Below are positions 10,023 to 18,180 of a DNA stretch of 64,000 bases, piece by piece. A model generated the notes under the pieces. The model did no database searches, was not told the DNA's origin, and worked only from the letters and a program-made list of their open reading frames with translations. This DNA comes from Jiangella muralis. GTDB taxonomy: Bacteria > Actinomycetota > Actinomycetes > Jiangellales > Jiangellaceae. The stretch's first letter is position 1. Each line of letters begins with the position of its first letter. The stretch spans positions 124,001-188,000 of the forward strand of contig NZ_LFXL01000027.1 of assembly GCF_001270745.1 (NCBI RefSeq), written 5' to 3'. Both the position numbers and the translations under genes were made by a program.

Positions 10023-11285
10023 TCAGCCGAGCACCGTCAGGGTCAGCAGCGCGACGTTCAGGGCGACCACGACGACGGCGACGCCGATGGCGAGAACGGT
10101 CGTCAGGCGCGAGTTGGCCCAGCGGCCCATGACCGACGACTTCGCGGTGACGGCGACCAGCGGGATGATCGCGAACGGGATGCCGAACGACAGCACCACC
10201 TGCGAGAGCACCAGCAGCCACGTCGGCTCGGCGCCGGTGGTCAGGATCAGCACCGCCGGCAGCAGCGTCACCAGCCGCCTGGCCAGCAGCGGGATGCGCC
10301 GCAGCAGCAGCCCTTCCATGATCACCGCGCCGGCGTAGCAGCCCACCGACGTCGACGCGAGGCCGGACACCAGCAGGCCGACCGCGAACAGCACGCCGAT
10401 CGCCGTCCCCAGGCCGGACTCGACGGCGGCGTGCGCCCCCGCGATGGTGTCGGTGCCGTCGACACCGCGCAGCGAGGCGGCCGCGACCAGCAGCAGTGCG
10501 ATGTTCACGCTGCCCGCCACGACCATGGCGAGGCCGACGTCCACCCGGGTGGCCGACAGCAGCCGGCCGACCAGCCCGGGCTCCGGCGTGGCGCCGAACC
10601 GGTCGCGGGCCAGCGCCGAGTGCAGGTAGACGACGTGCGGCATGACGGTCGCGCCGAACATGCCTGCCGCCAGCAACACCGTCTCGGTGCCCTCGAACCG
10701 CGGCACCAGCCCGGACACGATGCCCGACGCCGACGGCGGCTGCACGAACAGCCCGGCCACGAACCCGGCCGCGATGACCAGCAGCGCCGTCGTCACGACC
10801 CGCTCGAAGGCGCGCTGCCCGCGGCCGTTCTGCACCGTCAGCAGCGCCATCGACGCGACGCCGGTGATCAGGCCGCCCAGCCACAGCGGCAGGCCGAACA
10901 GCAGGTTCAGCGCGATGGCGCCGCCGACCACCTCGGCGATGTCGGTGGCCATCGCGACCACCTCGGCCTGCAGCCAGTACGCCAGCCGGCCGCCGCGCGG
11001 CATCCGGTCGCGCAGCACCTCGGGCAGCGACGACCCGGTGACGACGCCCAGCTTCGCCGACAGGTACTGCACCAGCCCGGCCATCGCGGTGGCCAGCACC
11101 AGCACCCACACCAGCAGGTAGCCGTAGCCGGAGCCGGCCGACAGGTTGGTCGCGACGTTGCCCGGGTCGACGTAGGCGACCGCCGCCACGAACGCGGGGC
11201 CGAGCAGGCCCAGCCCCGCGCCGGGCAGCGGCGGCAGCGGTGCGCCGTCGCGGCCTGGCCGGCGACGGCGCACCCGTACGTACAT
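10023..11285 (-). CDS. mntH: Nramp-family divalent metal (Mn2+/Fe2+) transporter
   Basis: A 420-residue proton-coupled metal importer with about 11 membrane helices. The two metal-binding motifs are both present: DPGNVATN in the first helix and MPHVVYLHSAL in the sixth. It lies directly after nrdB on the same strand with only 6 bp between the NrdB stop and its start, so it is probably the third gene of the nrdAB operon. Because the neighbouring NrdB is of the type expected to use a Mn-containing cofactor (see nrdB), co-transcription of a manganese importer makes biological sense; that link is inference. Confidence 0.9.
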   Translation of the reverse strand: MYVRVRRRRPGRDGAPLPPLPGAGLGLLGPAFVAAVAYVDPGNVATNLSAGSGYGYLLVWVLVLATAMAGLVQYLSAKLGVVTGSSLPEVLRDRMPRGGRLAYWLQAEVVAMATDIAEVVGGAIALNLLFGLPLWLGGLITGVASMALLTVQNGRGQRAFERVVTTALLVIAAGFVAGLFVQPPSASGIVSGLVPRFEGTETVLLAAGMFGATVMPHVVYLHSALARDRFGATPEPGLVGRLLSATRVDVGLAMVVAGSVNIALLLVAAASLRGVDGTDTIAGAHAAVESGLGTAIGVLFAVGLLVSGLASTSVGCYAGAVIMEGLLLRRIPLLARRLVTLLPAVLILTTGAEPTWLLVLSQVVLSFGIPFAIIPLVAVTAKSSVMGRWANSRLTTVLAIGVAVVVVALNVALLTLTVLG

Positions 11286-11291
11286 GAGTCC

Positions 11292-12278
11292 CTATCCTCC
11301 GCCCGCGCGAGCGTCGACCTCGTAGCTGGTGTTGATGGACTCGAAGAAGTTCACCAGTTGCAGCGTGTCGTTGGCAGTCGCCATCCACTTGGCGGGATTG
11401 GCGACCTTGTAGTGCGGCTCGAAGCCCAACTCCTCCAGCCGCCGGTCGGCCAGGTACTTCACGTACTGGTTGATGTACTCGGCGTTCATCCCCAGGATGC
11501 CGGTGGGCAGCAGGTCGCGGTTGTACTGCTCCTCCATGGCGACGCCGTCGATGATCATCTGCTCGATCTCGGCGGCGAACTCCGGGGTCTGCAGCTCCGG
11601 GTTCTCGTCCAGCACGGTGAGGACGAGGTTGATGCCGAACTTCAGGTGCAGGCTCTCGTCGCGGACGATCCAGTCGATCAGCGACGCGAAGTTGCGCAGC
11701 AGGTTCCGCTGCCGGAAGCTCAACGCCACCATGAACCCGCTGTAGAACCAGATGCCCTCCAGCACGATGTTGTAGGCGACCAGGTTCCGGACGAAGTCCT
11801 GCTTGCCCTCGACGGTGGTGATGTCGAGCGTCTGCTCGGCCATCCGCTTGATGTAGCGGACCTCGAACTCCTCCTTCGCCACCATCGACGGGATGGTGGC
11901 GTGCGCCGCATATGCCTGCTCGCGGTCGATGGGGAACGTCTCGAGGACGTACTCGAAGGCCATGACGTGATTGGCCTCCTCCCACATCTGCTTGGCGAGG
12001 TAGAGGTGCGCCTCGGCCGCGCTCAGGTACGGGTACACCCCGAACGCGAGCGCCTTGTTCACCAGCAGCTCGTTCGGGTTGAAGTAGCTCATCAGGAACG
12101 TCAGCGCGTGCCGCTCCTCGTCGGACATCTTCTTGAAGTCGGCCATGTCCTCGCCGAGCTGTACCTCGTGCGGAAACCACGTGTTCGCGACGGCCTGGTT
12201 GTACAGCTCGTAGGCCCAGGGGTAGCGGACCGGCTTGAGCAGCAGGCCCTCCTGGATGCCGGTGCCGAGAATGCTCAT
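11292..12278 (-). CDS. nrdB: ribonucleotide reductase beta subunit (R2), class Ic-like
   Basis: A 328-residue ferritin-like R2 subunit that generates the oxidant used by NrdA. All metal ligands can be placed: Glu70, Glu101, His104, Glu174, Glu208 and His211. Two positions depart from textbook class Ia. The first ligand is Glu70 rather than Asp, and the residue four after His104, where the radical Tyr normally sits, is Phe108 (EEANHVMAFEY). Both changes are hallmarks of the Chlamydia-type class Ic enzyme, which uses a Mn/Fe cofactor instead of a tyrosyl radical. The gene follows nrdA by 13 bp and precedes mntH. Confidence 0.9.
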   Translation of the reverse strand: MSILGTGIQEGLLLKPVRYPWAYELYNQAVANTWFPHEVQLGEDMADFKKMSDEERHALTFLMSYFNPNELLVNKALAFGVYPYLSAAEAHLYLAKQMWEEANHVMAFEYVLETFPIDREQAYAAHATIPSMVAKEEFEVRYIKRMAEQTLDITTVEGKQDFVRNLVAYNIVLEGIWFYSGFMVALSFRQRNLLRNFASLIDWIVRDESLHLKFGINLVLTVLDENPELQTPEFAAEIEQMIIDGVAMEEQYNRDLLPTGILGMNAEYINQYVKYLADRRLEELGFEPHYKVANPAKWMATANDTLQLVNFFESINTSYEVDARAGGG

Positions 12279-12291
12279 CGTCTTCCTCCCC

Positions 12292-14808
12292 CTACTGGCA
12301 GGACTCGCACTGCAGCCGTTCCTGCGGATCGACGGGGCAGGCGGCCGCCTCCTCGCCGGTGTCGACGACCGTCAGCTCCTGCGCCGGCGCCGGCTCGGGT
12401 GCCGGGCTCGCGGCCGCGCGGGCCGCGCCGAAGCCGCGCCGCGACCCGCCGGACGAGGCGCCGGCGCCGGCCAGCGACTCGGCCTTGTTCACCCGGACGG
12501 TGCTCTGCTCGGCCGTGTGCCGCGGCTTGACGTGCAGGTAGTACGTGGTCTTGACGCCCTTCGCCCAAGCCGCCGAGTAGATGTCGACCATGTCGTCGAT
12601 GTCGCGGGTCTCGAGGTACATGTTGCGGCTGATCGCCTGGTCGATCCATTTCTGCGCCCGGGCCGCGACCTCGATGAACGCGTACGGCGAGAGCTGGAAC
12701 GAGGTCTGGTAGATCGCCTTGAGGTCGGCCGGGACGGCGTCCAGCGCCGACACGTCGCCCTGGGCGCGGAGCAGGTCCTCGCGGACGTCCTCCCACAGCC
12801 CGCGCTCCTTGAGGTCGGCCACCAGGTTGCGGTTGACCTCCAGGAACTTGCCGGAGCTGGTGGCCCGGCTGAACAGCTGGGAGAACTGCGGGTCCAGCCC
12901 CGGCGTGGTGCCGGCGACCAGGCCGATGGACGCCGTCGGGGCGATGGCCATCAGGGTGGCGTTGCGCATGCCGCCGCGGACCTTGGCGCGCAGCACGTCC
13001 CAGTCGAGCCGGCTGGACCGCGTGACGGTGATCGGCACGCCGCGCTCGCGCTCGGCCCGGTCGACGGTGTCGATCGGAACGAGGCCGCGGCTCCAGCCGG
13101 AGCCGTCGAAGTTGGCGTACGAGCCGCGCTCGCGGGCGAGGTCGGCGCTCTCGTCGATGGCGTGGTAGCTGATGAACTCCATCAGCCGGTCGATGAGGTC
13201 GTAGGCCTGCTCGCTCTCGTACGACCAGCCCAGCCGCTCGACGACGTCGGTGAAGCCCATGACGCCCAGGCCGACGGCGCGGTTCAGCTCGTTGGACCGC
13301 TCGGACTCGGGCACCGACGAGATGGTGATGTCGATGAGGTTGTCGAGCTGGCGGACGGCCAGCCGGACGCTGTCGCGCAGCCGGTCCCACTGCCACCCGT
13401 CCGGACCGAGGTGAGCGGACAGGTTGATCGACGCGAGGTTGCAGACGGCGACGTTGTCGCGGTCCTGCGGCAAGGTGATCTCGGTGCACAGGTTGGACAG
13501 GTGGATCGTGCCGGTGTTGTCGTTGAGCGCCCGGTTGTTGATGGTGTCCTTCCACGTCAGCCACGGGTGCGACGTGGTCTGCAGGGCCACCAGGATGGCC
13601 CGGAACTGCTCGCGCGCCTTGATGCGGGTGAACGCACGCAGCTCGCCGGCCTCGGCCGCCGCGACGTACTCGGCGTAGCGCCGGCTGAAGGCGGCGCCGT
13701 ACAGCTCCGGTAGGTCCGGCACGTCGAGCGGGTCGAACAGGTACCAGTCGTCGTCGTTCGCGACGCGGGTCATGAACTCGTCGGAGATCCAGACCGCGGT
13801 GTTGGCGGTGCGGACCCGGCGGTACGGGTCGCCCGCGTTCTGCTTGAGGTCGAGGAACTGCGGGAAGTCGAGGTGCCAGTTCTCGATGTAGAAGGCCAGC
13901 GCGCCGAACTTCTTGCCGCCGCGCGACACCGCCCGCAGCGTGGAGTCGATGGTGTGCATGAACGGGATCGGGCCGGTCGAGACGGTGTTGTTGCTGCGGA
14001 TGGGCGAGCCCTCGGCGCGCAGCTTCGTCACCGACAGCCCGATGCCGCCGGTCCCCTTGGTCAGCCACATGACGTCGCGCACGCTCTTGGCGATGTGCTC
14101 GATGTCGTCCTGCATCTCCATGACGAAGCAGTTGGACAGCTGGGAGTACGCCGTGCCGGCGTTCACCAGCGTGGACCCGGCGGCGAGGTAGTCGAGGCGG
14201 GACATCTTGGCGTAGAACTCGACGGCCGCGGCGGTCGGGTCGGCCTCGTTCAGCGACAGCCCCATCGAGACCCGCATCCAGAAGAACTGCGGCACCTCGA
14301 GCCGGTGGCCGTCGCGGTCGTTGATCATGTAGCGGTTGCTCATGGTGACCGCGCCGATGTAGCGCAGCAGGTCGTCGCGCGCCGGGTCCAGCGCCGCGGC
14401 CAGCCGGTCGAGGTCGAAGTGCGTCGTGAGCCGTGCGTCGAGAAGTCCGGCGGCCACGCCCTCCGCAACGTAGCCGGGAAACCTCTGCCGATGCAGTTCG
14501 GCCAGCTGGTCAGGGGTCTCGTAGTCACCCAGGACCCGCTTGTAGACGGTCTTGAGCAGCACCCGCGCCGCGACGGTGTCGAACGCGGGATCGTCGCGGA
14601 CGTTCTGCAGCGCCACCTGGACGACGGCTTCGTCGAGCTGCTGGCTGGTGATGCCGTCGAACAGGGTGATCTCGAGCTCGGACTGCAGCTGCGTGACCCG
14701 GGCGACCTGGTTGTCCAGGCCCACGCTGGCGGCCTCGATGGCCCGGGCGATCTTGTAGCCGTCGTAGGGCTCGACCGATCCATCACGTTTGACGACGTTG
14801 ACGCTCAT
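12292..14808 (-). CDS. nrdA: ribonucleoside-diphosphate reductase alpha subunit
   Basis: An 838-residue catalytic subunit reducing NDPs to dNDPs. Residues 1-~95 are an ATP-cone (VVKRDGSVEPYDGYKIARAI) for allosteric activity control. The active-site cysteines are recognisable in SQLSNCFV and HLSNLCTEI, and the C-terminal thioredoxin-interacting pair ends the protein (ECESCQ-like tail: CESCQ). A ~55-residue Ala/Pro linker precedes that tail. Expression is predicted to be controlled by a cobalamin riboswitch and NrdR boxes just upstream, as described for class Ia nrdABS of Streptomyces, where it serves as backup for a B12-dependent class II enzyme. Confidence 0.93.
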   Translation of the reverse strand: MSVNVVKRDGSVEPYDGYKIARAIEAASVGLDNQVARVTQLQSELEITLFDGITSQQLDEAVVQVALQNVRDDPAFDTVAARVLLKTVYKRVLGDYETPDQLAELHRQRFPGYVAEGVAAGLLDARLTTHFDLDRLAAALDPARDDLLRYIGAVTMSNRYMINDRDGHRLEVPQFFWMRVSMGLSLNEADPTAAAVEFYAKMSRLDYLAAGSTLVNAGTAYSQLSNCFVMEMQDDIEHIAKSVRDVMWLTKGTGGIGLSVTKLRAEGSPIRSNNTVSTGPIPFMHTIDSTLRAVSRGGKKFGALAFYIENWHLDFPQFLDLKQNAGDPYRRVRTANTAVWISDEFMTRVANDDDWYLFDPLDVPDLPELYGAAFSRRYAEYVAAAEAGELRAFTRIKAREQFRAILVALQTTSHPWLTWKDTINNRALNDNTGTIHLSNLCTEITLPQDRDNVAVCNLASINLSAHLGPDGWQWDRLRDSVRLAVRQLDNLIDITISSVPESERSNELNRAVGLGVMGFTDVVERLGWSYESEQAYDLIDRLMEFISYHAIDESADLARERGSYANFDGSGWSRGLVPIDTVDRAERERGVPITVTRSSRLDWDVLRAKVRGGMRNATLMAIAPTASIGLVAGTTPGLDPQFSQLFSRATSSGKFLEVNRNLVADLKERGLWEDVREDLLRAQGDVSALDAVPADLKAIYQTSFQLSPYAFIEVAARAQKWIDQAISRNMYLETRDIDDMVDIYSAAWAKGVKTTYYLHVKPRHTAEQSTVRVNKAESLAGAGASSGGSRRGFGAARAAASPAPEPAPAQELTVVDTGEEAAACPVDPQERLQCESCQ

Positions 14809-14871
14809 CTCTCTCCTCGCGAGCTCGGCTGGCTCGGCCCGCGGGCTCGGAGGCCGGGGTCAGGAGAGATG
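14806..14871 (-). promoter_or_regulatory. possible expression platform: stem sequestering the nrdA ribosome binding site
   Basis: In the nrdA leader the segment at 14864-14871 is perfectly complementary over 8 bases (CATCTCTC to GAGAGATG in mRNA sense) to 14806-14813, which includes the start codon and part of the GAGGAGAG Shine-Dalgarno. A neighbouring register pairs CTCTCCT with AGGAGAG. Formation of this stem would block translation initiation, consistent with a translational OFF riboswitch. The pairing is seen in sequence; its role is inference. Confidence 0.5.
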
Positions 14872-14994
14872 CGTCGCCGACACCGCGCCGGGCGCGCTGA
14901 TGGCGCGAGCGCGGCGGTGAGTACGTCGTCGAATCGTCCCCTGGCCCCTCCCTCGGGAGCCGCGGACCACCGCACGCGTGTGGCGTGCGGTGCG

Positions 14995-15186
14995 CTGGCA
15001 GGTCTTCGGACTCACGGGCGCGGAGGGCCACCTGGCGGATGGCGCTCCTTCTACTGGCCGTCGCTTCCCAGGCCACCTGGTGGCGGCCCAGTGCTTCGTT
15101 GACGGCGGTCGTTCCCGTTCACCGCTGCGGGGCAGTCCCGGACTCACACCGGGTTCCCTGTTGCCTCCGCCGGCCTGGCTGACCGG
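14995..15186 (-). promoter_or_regulatory. cobalamin (B12) riboswitch in the nrdAB leader
   Basis: Read on the minus strand, the leader contains the conserved cobalamin-aptamer landmarks: AACAGGGAACCCGGTG, AGTCCGGGACTGCCCCGCAG, and near the 3' end GAGTCCGAAGACCTGCCAG. A GC-rich variable arm lies between. It precedes nrdA by about 190 nt. Adenosylcobalamin binding would reduce expression of this B12-independent reductase when a B12-dependent one can work. Boundaries are approximate. Confidence 0.92.
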
Positions 15187-15206
15187 CGGAACCAGCTGCA
15201 AGACCC

Positions 15207-15252
15207 ACACTATCTGGTAGTTACACAGATGCAAGTCACCTACATCTAGTGT
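15207..15252 (-). promoter_or_regulatory. nrdAB promoter with two probable NrdR boxes
   Basis: On the minus strand TTGCAT (15234-15229) and TAGTGT (15212-15207) form a -35/-10 pair with a 16-bp spacer, upstream of the riboswitch. Two imperfect matches to the NrdR box consensus ACACWATATATWGTGT lie at 15207-15222 (10 of 16) and 15237-15252 (11 of 16), about three helical turns apart, one overlapping the -10. This is the arrangement expected for NrdR repression by dATP-loaded tetramers. The matches are partial, so confidence is moderate. Confidence 0.55.
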
Positions 15253-15272
15253 CGCCGCCGCCTGGCGCCCAC

Positions 15273-15305
15273 ATCGGGACAGATGCCGCGGCGACCTGTC
15301 CCGAT
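15273..15305. promoter_or_regulatory. inverted repeat upstream of the DMT exporter gene
   Basis: ATCGGGACAG and CTGTCCCGAT form a perfect 10-bp inverted repeat with a 13-nt spacer, about 90 bp before the exporter start and on the far side of the divergent nrd promoter. It may be an operator for the exporter or a transcriptional insulator; the regulator is unknown. Confidence 0.4.
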
Positions 15306-15394
15306 CTCGCAGCGACATGGCCGAAACTCGCTGTCGCCGCTGGCCGGCGATCCGCCACAATGGGCGCTGTCAGTACTGATCGAAGGAGACACTC

Positions 15395-16357
15395 ATGACC
15401 CAGGCTCCGGCCCGGCCGGGGATGATCTGGACCGCGCTCGTCGTCGTCTACGTGGTCTGGGGCTCGACGTACCTCGGCATCCGGGTCATGGTCGAGGCCG
15501 ACGTCCCGCCGTTCCTCGGCATGGGGCTGCGCTTCACCCTCGCCGGGCTGCTGCTGCTCGGCTACCTGTGGCTGCGGCACGGCCGGTCCCGCATCCGGGT
15601 CGGACGGCGCGAGTTGCGCGGCTCGGCGGTCATGGGCCTGCTGCTGCTCGTGCTCGGCAATGGGATGGTCGCGGTCGCCGAGCAGACGGTGCCGAGCGGA
15701 CTCGCCGCACTCATCGTCGGGGCGATCTCGCTGTGGTTCGTGCTGCTGCAGGTCGCCGGCGGCCAGCGCCCGCCGCTGCTCACGTGGGCCGGCGTACTGG
15801 TCGGCCTGGCCGGCGTGGCCATCATCAGCCTGCCGCGCGGTGGCATCGACGGTGTCGAGGCGTGGGGGGTGGGGCTGCTGCTGTTCGCCACCATCTCCTG
15901 GGCGTTCGGCTCCTACTTCTCGCCACGGCTGGGGCTGCCGCGCAACGCACTGGTCGCGTCGGCGTACGAGATGCTCACCGCCGGGCTGGTCATGCTCGCG
16001 GTGTCCGTGGCCAGCGGTGAGCTCAGCGGCCTGGACCTCTCGGCGATCCAGGCGGAGGGGTGGGTGGCGGTGGCGTACCTGGTCCTGTTCGGGTCGCTGC
16101 TGGGGTACACCGCCTACGCGTACCTGCTGTCGGTGGCGCCGCTGTCGCTGATCGGGACCTACGCGTACGTCAACCCGGTGGTCGCGGTGCTGCTCGGCTG
16201 GGCCATCCTGTCCGAGCCGGTGACGTCGATCGTGCTGGCGGGCGGCGCGCTCGTGGTCGGCGGCGTCGTTCTGGTCGTCAACGGCGAGCGGACGGCGGCC
16301 AAGGGTCGCGGCTCCGACCCCGCCCCCGACCGCACCCCGGACGAGGCGCTCACCTGA
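15395..16357 (+). CDS. EamA/DMT-family exporter (YedA-like)
   Basis: A 320-residue membrane protein with ten predicted helices arranged as two EamA repeats; the opening VVYVVWGSTYLGIRVMVE and the second-half motif YLLSVAPLSLIGTYAYVNPVVA are typical of drug/metabolite transporters of the YedA/RhaT group. It probably exports a small metabolite such as an amino acid or amine; the substrate is not deducible. The start ATG follows GAAGGAGA. It stands alone between the divergent nrd promoter and the peptide gene at 16467. The last ~20 residues are polar and cytoplasmic. Confidence 0.85.
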   Translation: MTQAPARPGMIWTALVVVYVVWGSTYLGIRVMVEADVPPFLGMGLRFTLAGLLLLGYLWLRHGRSRIRVGRRELRGSAVMGLLLLVLGNGMVAVAEQTVPSGLAALIVGAISLWFVLLQVAGGQRPPLLTWAGVLVGLAGVAIISLPRGGIDGVEAWGVGLLLFATISWAFGSYFSPRLGLPRNALVASAYEMLTAGLVMLAVSVASGELSGLDLSAIQAEGWVAVAYLVLFGSLLGYTAYAYLLSVAPLSLIGTYAYVNPVVAVLLGWAILSEPVTSIVLAGGALVVGGVVLVVNGERTAAKGRGSDPAPDRTPDEALT

Positions 16358-16466
16358 CTCCGTCCCGCTCGACCGTTGACATTTCGCCGGGTAGGTTGCA
16401 AGGATTCGGCACGGTTTCCGATAGGACGCGCACACCGCGTCCTACCCCTGGAAGGGAGCGAGTGAC

Positions 16467-16631
16467 GTGAAGCGAAGGATCGTCCTCGCGGCGCTGGTCG
16501 CCGTGGCCGGCCTGGCTGGGACCACCGTGGTCGCCACCGGCGGCGTCGGCGCTGCCCCGGGGGAAGTGGCCCCGTGGAACGACGACGGCGTGCGCGACAC
16601 GCCGGACGGCGGCTCCGACTACTGTTGCTGA
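16467..16631 (+). CDS. small exported peptide precursor ending in Asp-Tyr-Cys-Cys (54 aa)
   Basis: GTG start with Shine-Dalgarno GGAAGGGAG ten bases upstream. The 54-residue product begins MKRRIVLAALVAVAGLAG, a Lys/Arg n-region plus hydrophobic core like a signal peptide, with a plausible cleavage near VGAA (residue 30), leaving a short acidic Gly/Pro/Asp tail ending TPDGGSDYCC. A second peptide gene 1.5 kb away (18181) has the same design and the same terminal Tyr-Cys-Cys. The gene has a TTGACA box at 16376 (weak -10 AAGGAT after 18 bp) and is followed by a 20-bp perfect terminator stem, so it is an independent small transcript. It lies tail-to-tail with an XRE-TPR regulator. A role as precursor of a signalling peptide is inference; a small lipoprotein-like or metal-binding peptide is possible. 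Confidence 0.75.
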   Translation: MKRRIVLAALVAVAGLAGTTVVATGGVGAAPGEVAPWNDDGVRDTPDGGSDYCC

Positions 16632-16641
16632 CTCCCGCACT

Positions 16642-16686
16642 CACAGCGATGCCCCGGCGCCTGACTGGCGCCGGGGCATCGCTGTG
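16642..16686. terminator. bidirectional terminator between peptide gene and TPR regulator
   Basis: A perfect 20-bp stem (16642-16661 with 16667-16686) with a 5-nt loop sits 10 bases after the peptide stop and 17 bases beyond the convergent regulator stop. It would end both transcripts. Confidence 0.9.
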
Positions 16687-16703
16687 TGACAGTGCGTCGC
16701 TCG

Positions 16704-18113
16704 TCAGGCAGTGGCCGACGGGGTGAGGCCCAGCGAGCCGTCGAGGCTCCCGCCGGCGGATTCGTCGGCGAGGCCGGACGCGATGTGCGGGCCCACCCGC
16801 ACCGAGCGCAAAGCGCTGTCGTAGGCGTCGAGCGCGGCGTCGGTACGGCCGAGGTCGCGGTAGAGGTCGGCCAGCTCGCGCCAGGCCCGGGCGGCCACGC
16901 GAGTGGCCCCCATGGACTCGAGCGCGGACGCCGCCAGCGCGGCCTCGCGGATGCTCTGCTCGACGTCGCCCTGAGCCCGGAGCACCCGGGCGAGGGTGAG
17001 CCGGGCCAGCGCCCCGCCCATCCACGGCTGGTCGCCCAGCTCGCGCAGCGCGGTGTCGGCGGAGGCGCGGGCTTCGTCGAGCCGGCCGAGCCGCAGCAGC
17101 GCCTCGGCCCGCTTGGTGCTGAAGCTGGCGATGTCGGTGGCGCTGCCGTGCTGCCGGATGGCCGCCTCGACACCGTCGAGGATGGTCAGCGCCTCCGCCG
17201 CCCGGGGCTCGCTGCCCTGCAGCAGCAGCCAGGCGTGCGCCAGCCGCAGCCGGGCGAGGTTGCGGAGGTCGTCGCCCTCGCCGAACATCGCCAGCGCGCG
17301 GTCGACCAGGTTCAGCGCCAGCGCCAGTTCGCCGCGGGTCTCGGCGACGAGCGAGGCGTTCCAGTACGCCGCGCCACGGGTGTGCGGCGTGCCGATGCGG
17401 TCGGCGGCGGCCACCAGTTCGGCCGCGAGCGCGTTGGACCGCACGATGTCGCCGCGGGCGGCGTAGGCCCCGAGGACCGTGCAGCCGAGGCGGATGTACT
17501 CGTCGGTGTTCTCCAGCCCGATGTCGAGGGCCGCGCGACGGGCCTCTTCACCGACCTGGATGGCCATGTCGTAGTCGCCGGCGCGGTCGTAGCACCGGGT
17601 GAGCGCGATGGCGACGTCGAGCCAGGACTGCACCGCGGGCGTCTGCCGCGCTTCGTCGGCGAGCTCGCTGAGCACCTCGATGGCGCCCTCGAGGTCGCCG
17701 GTGCGCTCGCGGGCCAGCGCCCGGCCCAGGCGGGCGGCGCGGCTCTGCTCGTCGTTCAGACCAGGATCCCCGACCAGCGCGGTGAACTGCTCGTACGCCT
17801 CGCCGGCCCGGCCCTCGCGCAGCGCCATCTCGGCGCGGCCGAGGGCGAGGCGGGCCTTGGTGCGGACAGAGGCGTCGACGCCGTCGCGCAGGTACTCGAC
17901 GTCGATGCGCAGCCGCTCGGCGATGTGGGAGAGCGCGGACGAGGCCGGCTGGCGGCGGCCGCTCTCGACGAGCGAGACGTAACTGGGGGACAACATGCCC
18001 TCGGCGATCTCCGCCTGGGAGAGTCCGAGCTCCAACCGGCGGGATCGGATACGCTGCCCGACGGGCGTCGGTAGCGGCGCCTCGTCCACTGTTGCTGGCT
18101 GGTCTTCTGTCAT
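16704..18113 (-). CDS. XRE-family regulator with C-terminal TPR domain (RRNPP-like architecture)
   Basis: A 469-residue regulator. Residues ~19-73 are an XRE helix-turn-helix (GQRIRSRRLELGLSQAEIAE, then SPSYVSLVESGRRQPASSAL). From ~85 to ~450 the protein is a continuous helical solenoid with tetratricopeptide repeats (for example RAEALLRLGRLDEARASADTAL and LADLYRDLGRTDAALDAYDSAL). This is the plan of peptide-sensing RRNPP regulators (PlcR, NprR, Rgg), where TPRs bind a re-imported peptide. It is flanked by two small exported peptides ending in Tyr-Cys-Cys, one divergent and one convergent. The annotated ATG lacks a good Shine-Dalgarno; a GTG nine codons later is an alternative. Function as a peptide receptor is inference from architecture and context. 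Confidence 0.85.
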   Translation of the reverse strand: MTEDQPATVDEAPLPTPVGQRIRSRRLELGLSQAEIAEGMLSPSYVSLVESGRRQPASSALSHIAERLRIDVEYLRDGVDASVRTKARLALGRAEMALREGRAGEAYEQFTALVGDPGLNDEQSRAARLGRALARERTGDLEGAIEVLSELADEARQTPAVQSWLDVAIALTRCYDRAGDYDMAIQVGEEARRAALDIGLENTDEYIRLGCTVLGAYAARGDIVRSNALAAELVAAADRIGTPHTRGAAYWNASLVAETRGELALALNLVDRALAMFGEGDDLRNLARLRLAHAWLLLQGSEPRAAEALTILDGVEAAIRQHGSATDIASFSTKRAEALLRLGRLDEARASADTALRELGDQPWMGGALARLTLARVLRAQGDVEQSIREAALAASALESMGATRVAARAWRELADLYRDLGRTDAALDAYDSALRSVRVGPHIASGLADESAGGSLDGSLGLTPSATA

Positions 18114-18134
18114 GACAGTATTGGACTACAGTCA
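18107..18134. promoter_or_regulatory. overlapping palindromes in the regulator/peptide intergenic region (candidate operator)
   Basis: CTGTCATGACAG (18107-18118) is a perfect 12-bp palindrome centred on the regulator start codon. It overlaps a second symmetry, TGACAGTA-N6-TACAGTCA (18113-18134, 7 of 8 pairs). A weak plus-strand promoter for the downstream peptide (TTCTGT, 16 bp, TACAGT) would be covered by these sites. This is the expected place for an autoregulated XRE protein to control both divergent genes. Confidence 0.55.
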
Positions 18135-18180
18135 GTCACATTTTGCCAGCCCAAATGCCGACTTTAGGAGTTCGATCTAG

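Noticed and set aside
13873-15102. Long plus-strand open frame opposite nrdA and its leader
   Set aside because: It is antisense to nrdA and the riboswitch; such long shadow frames are expected at this GC content and the translation has no family features.
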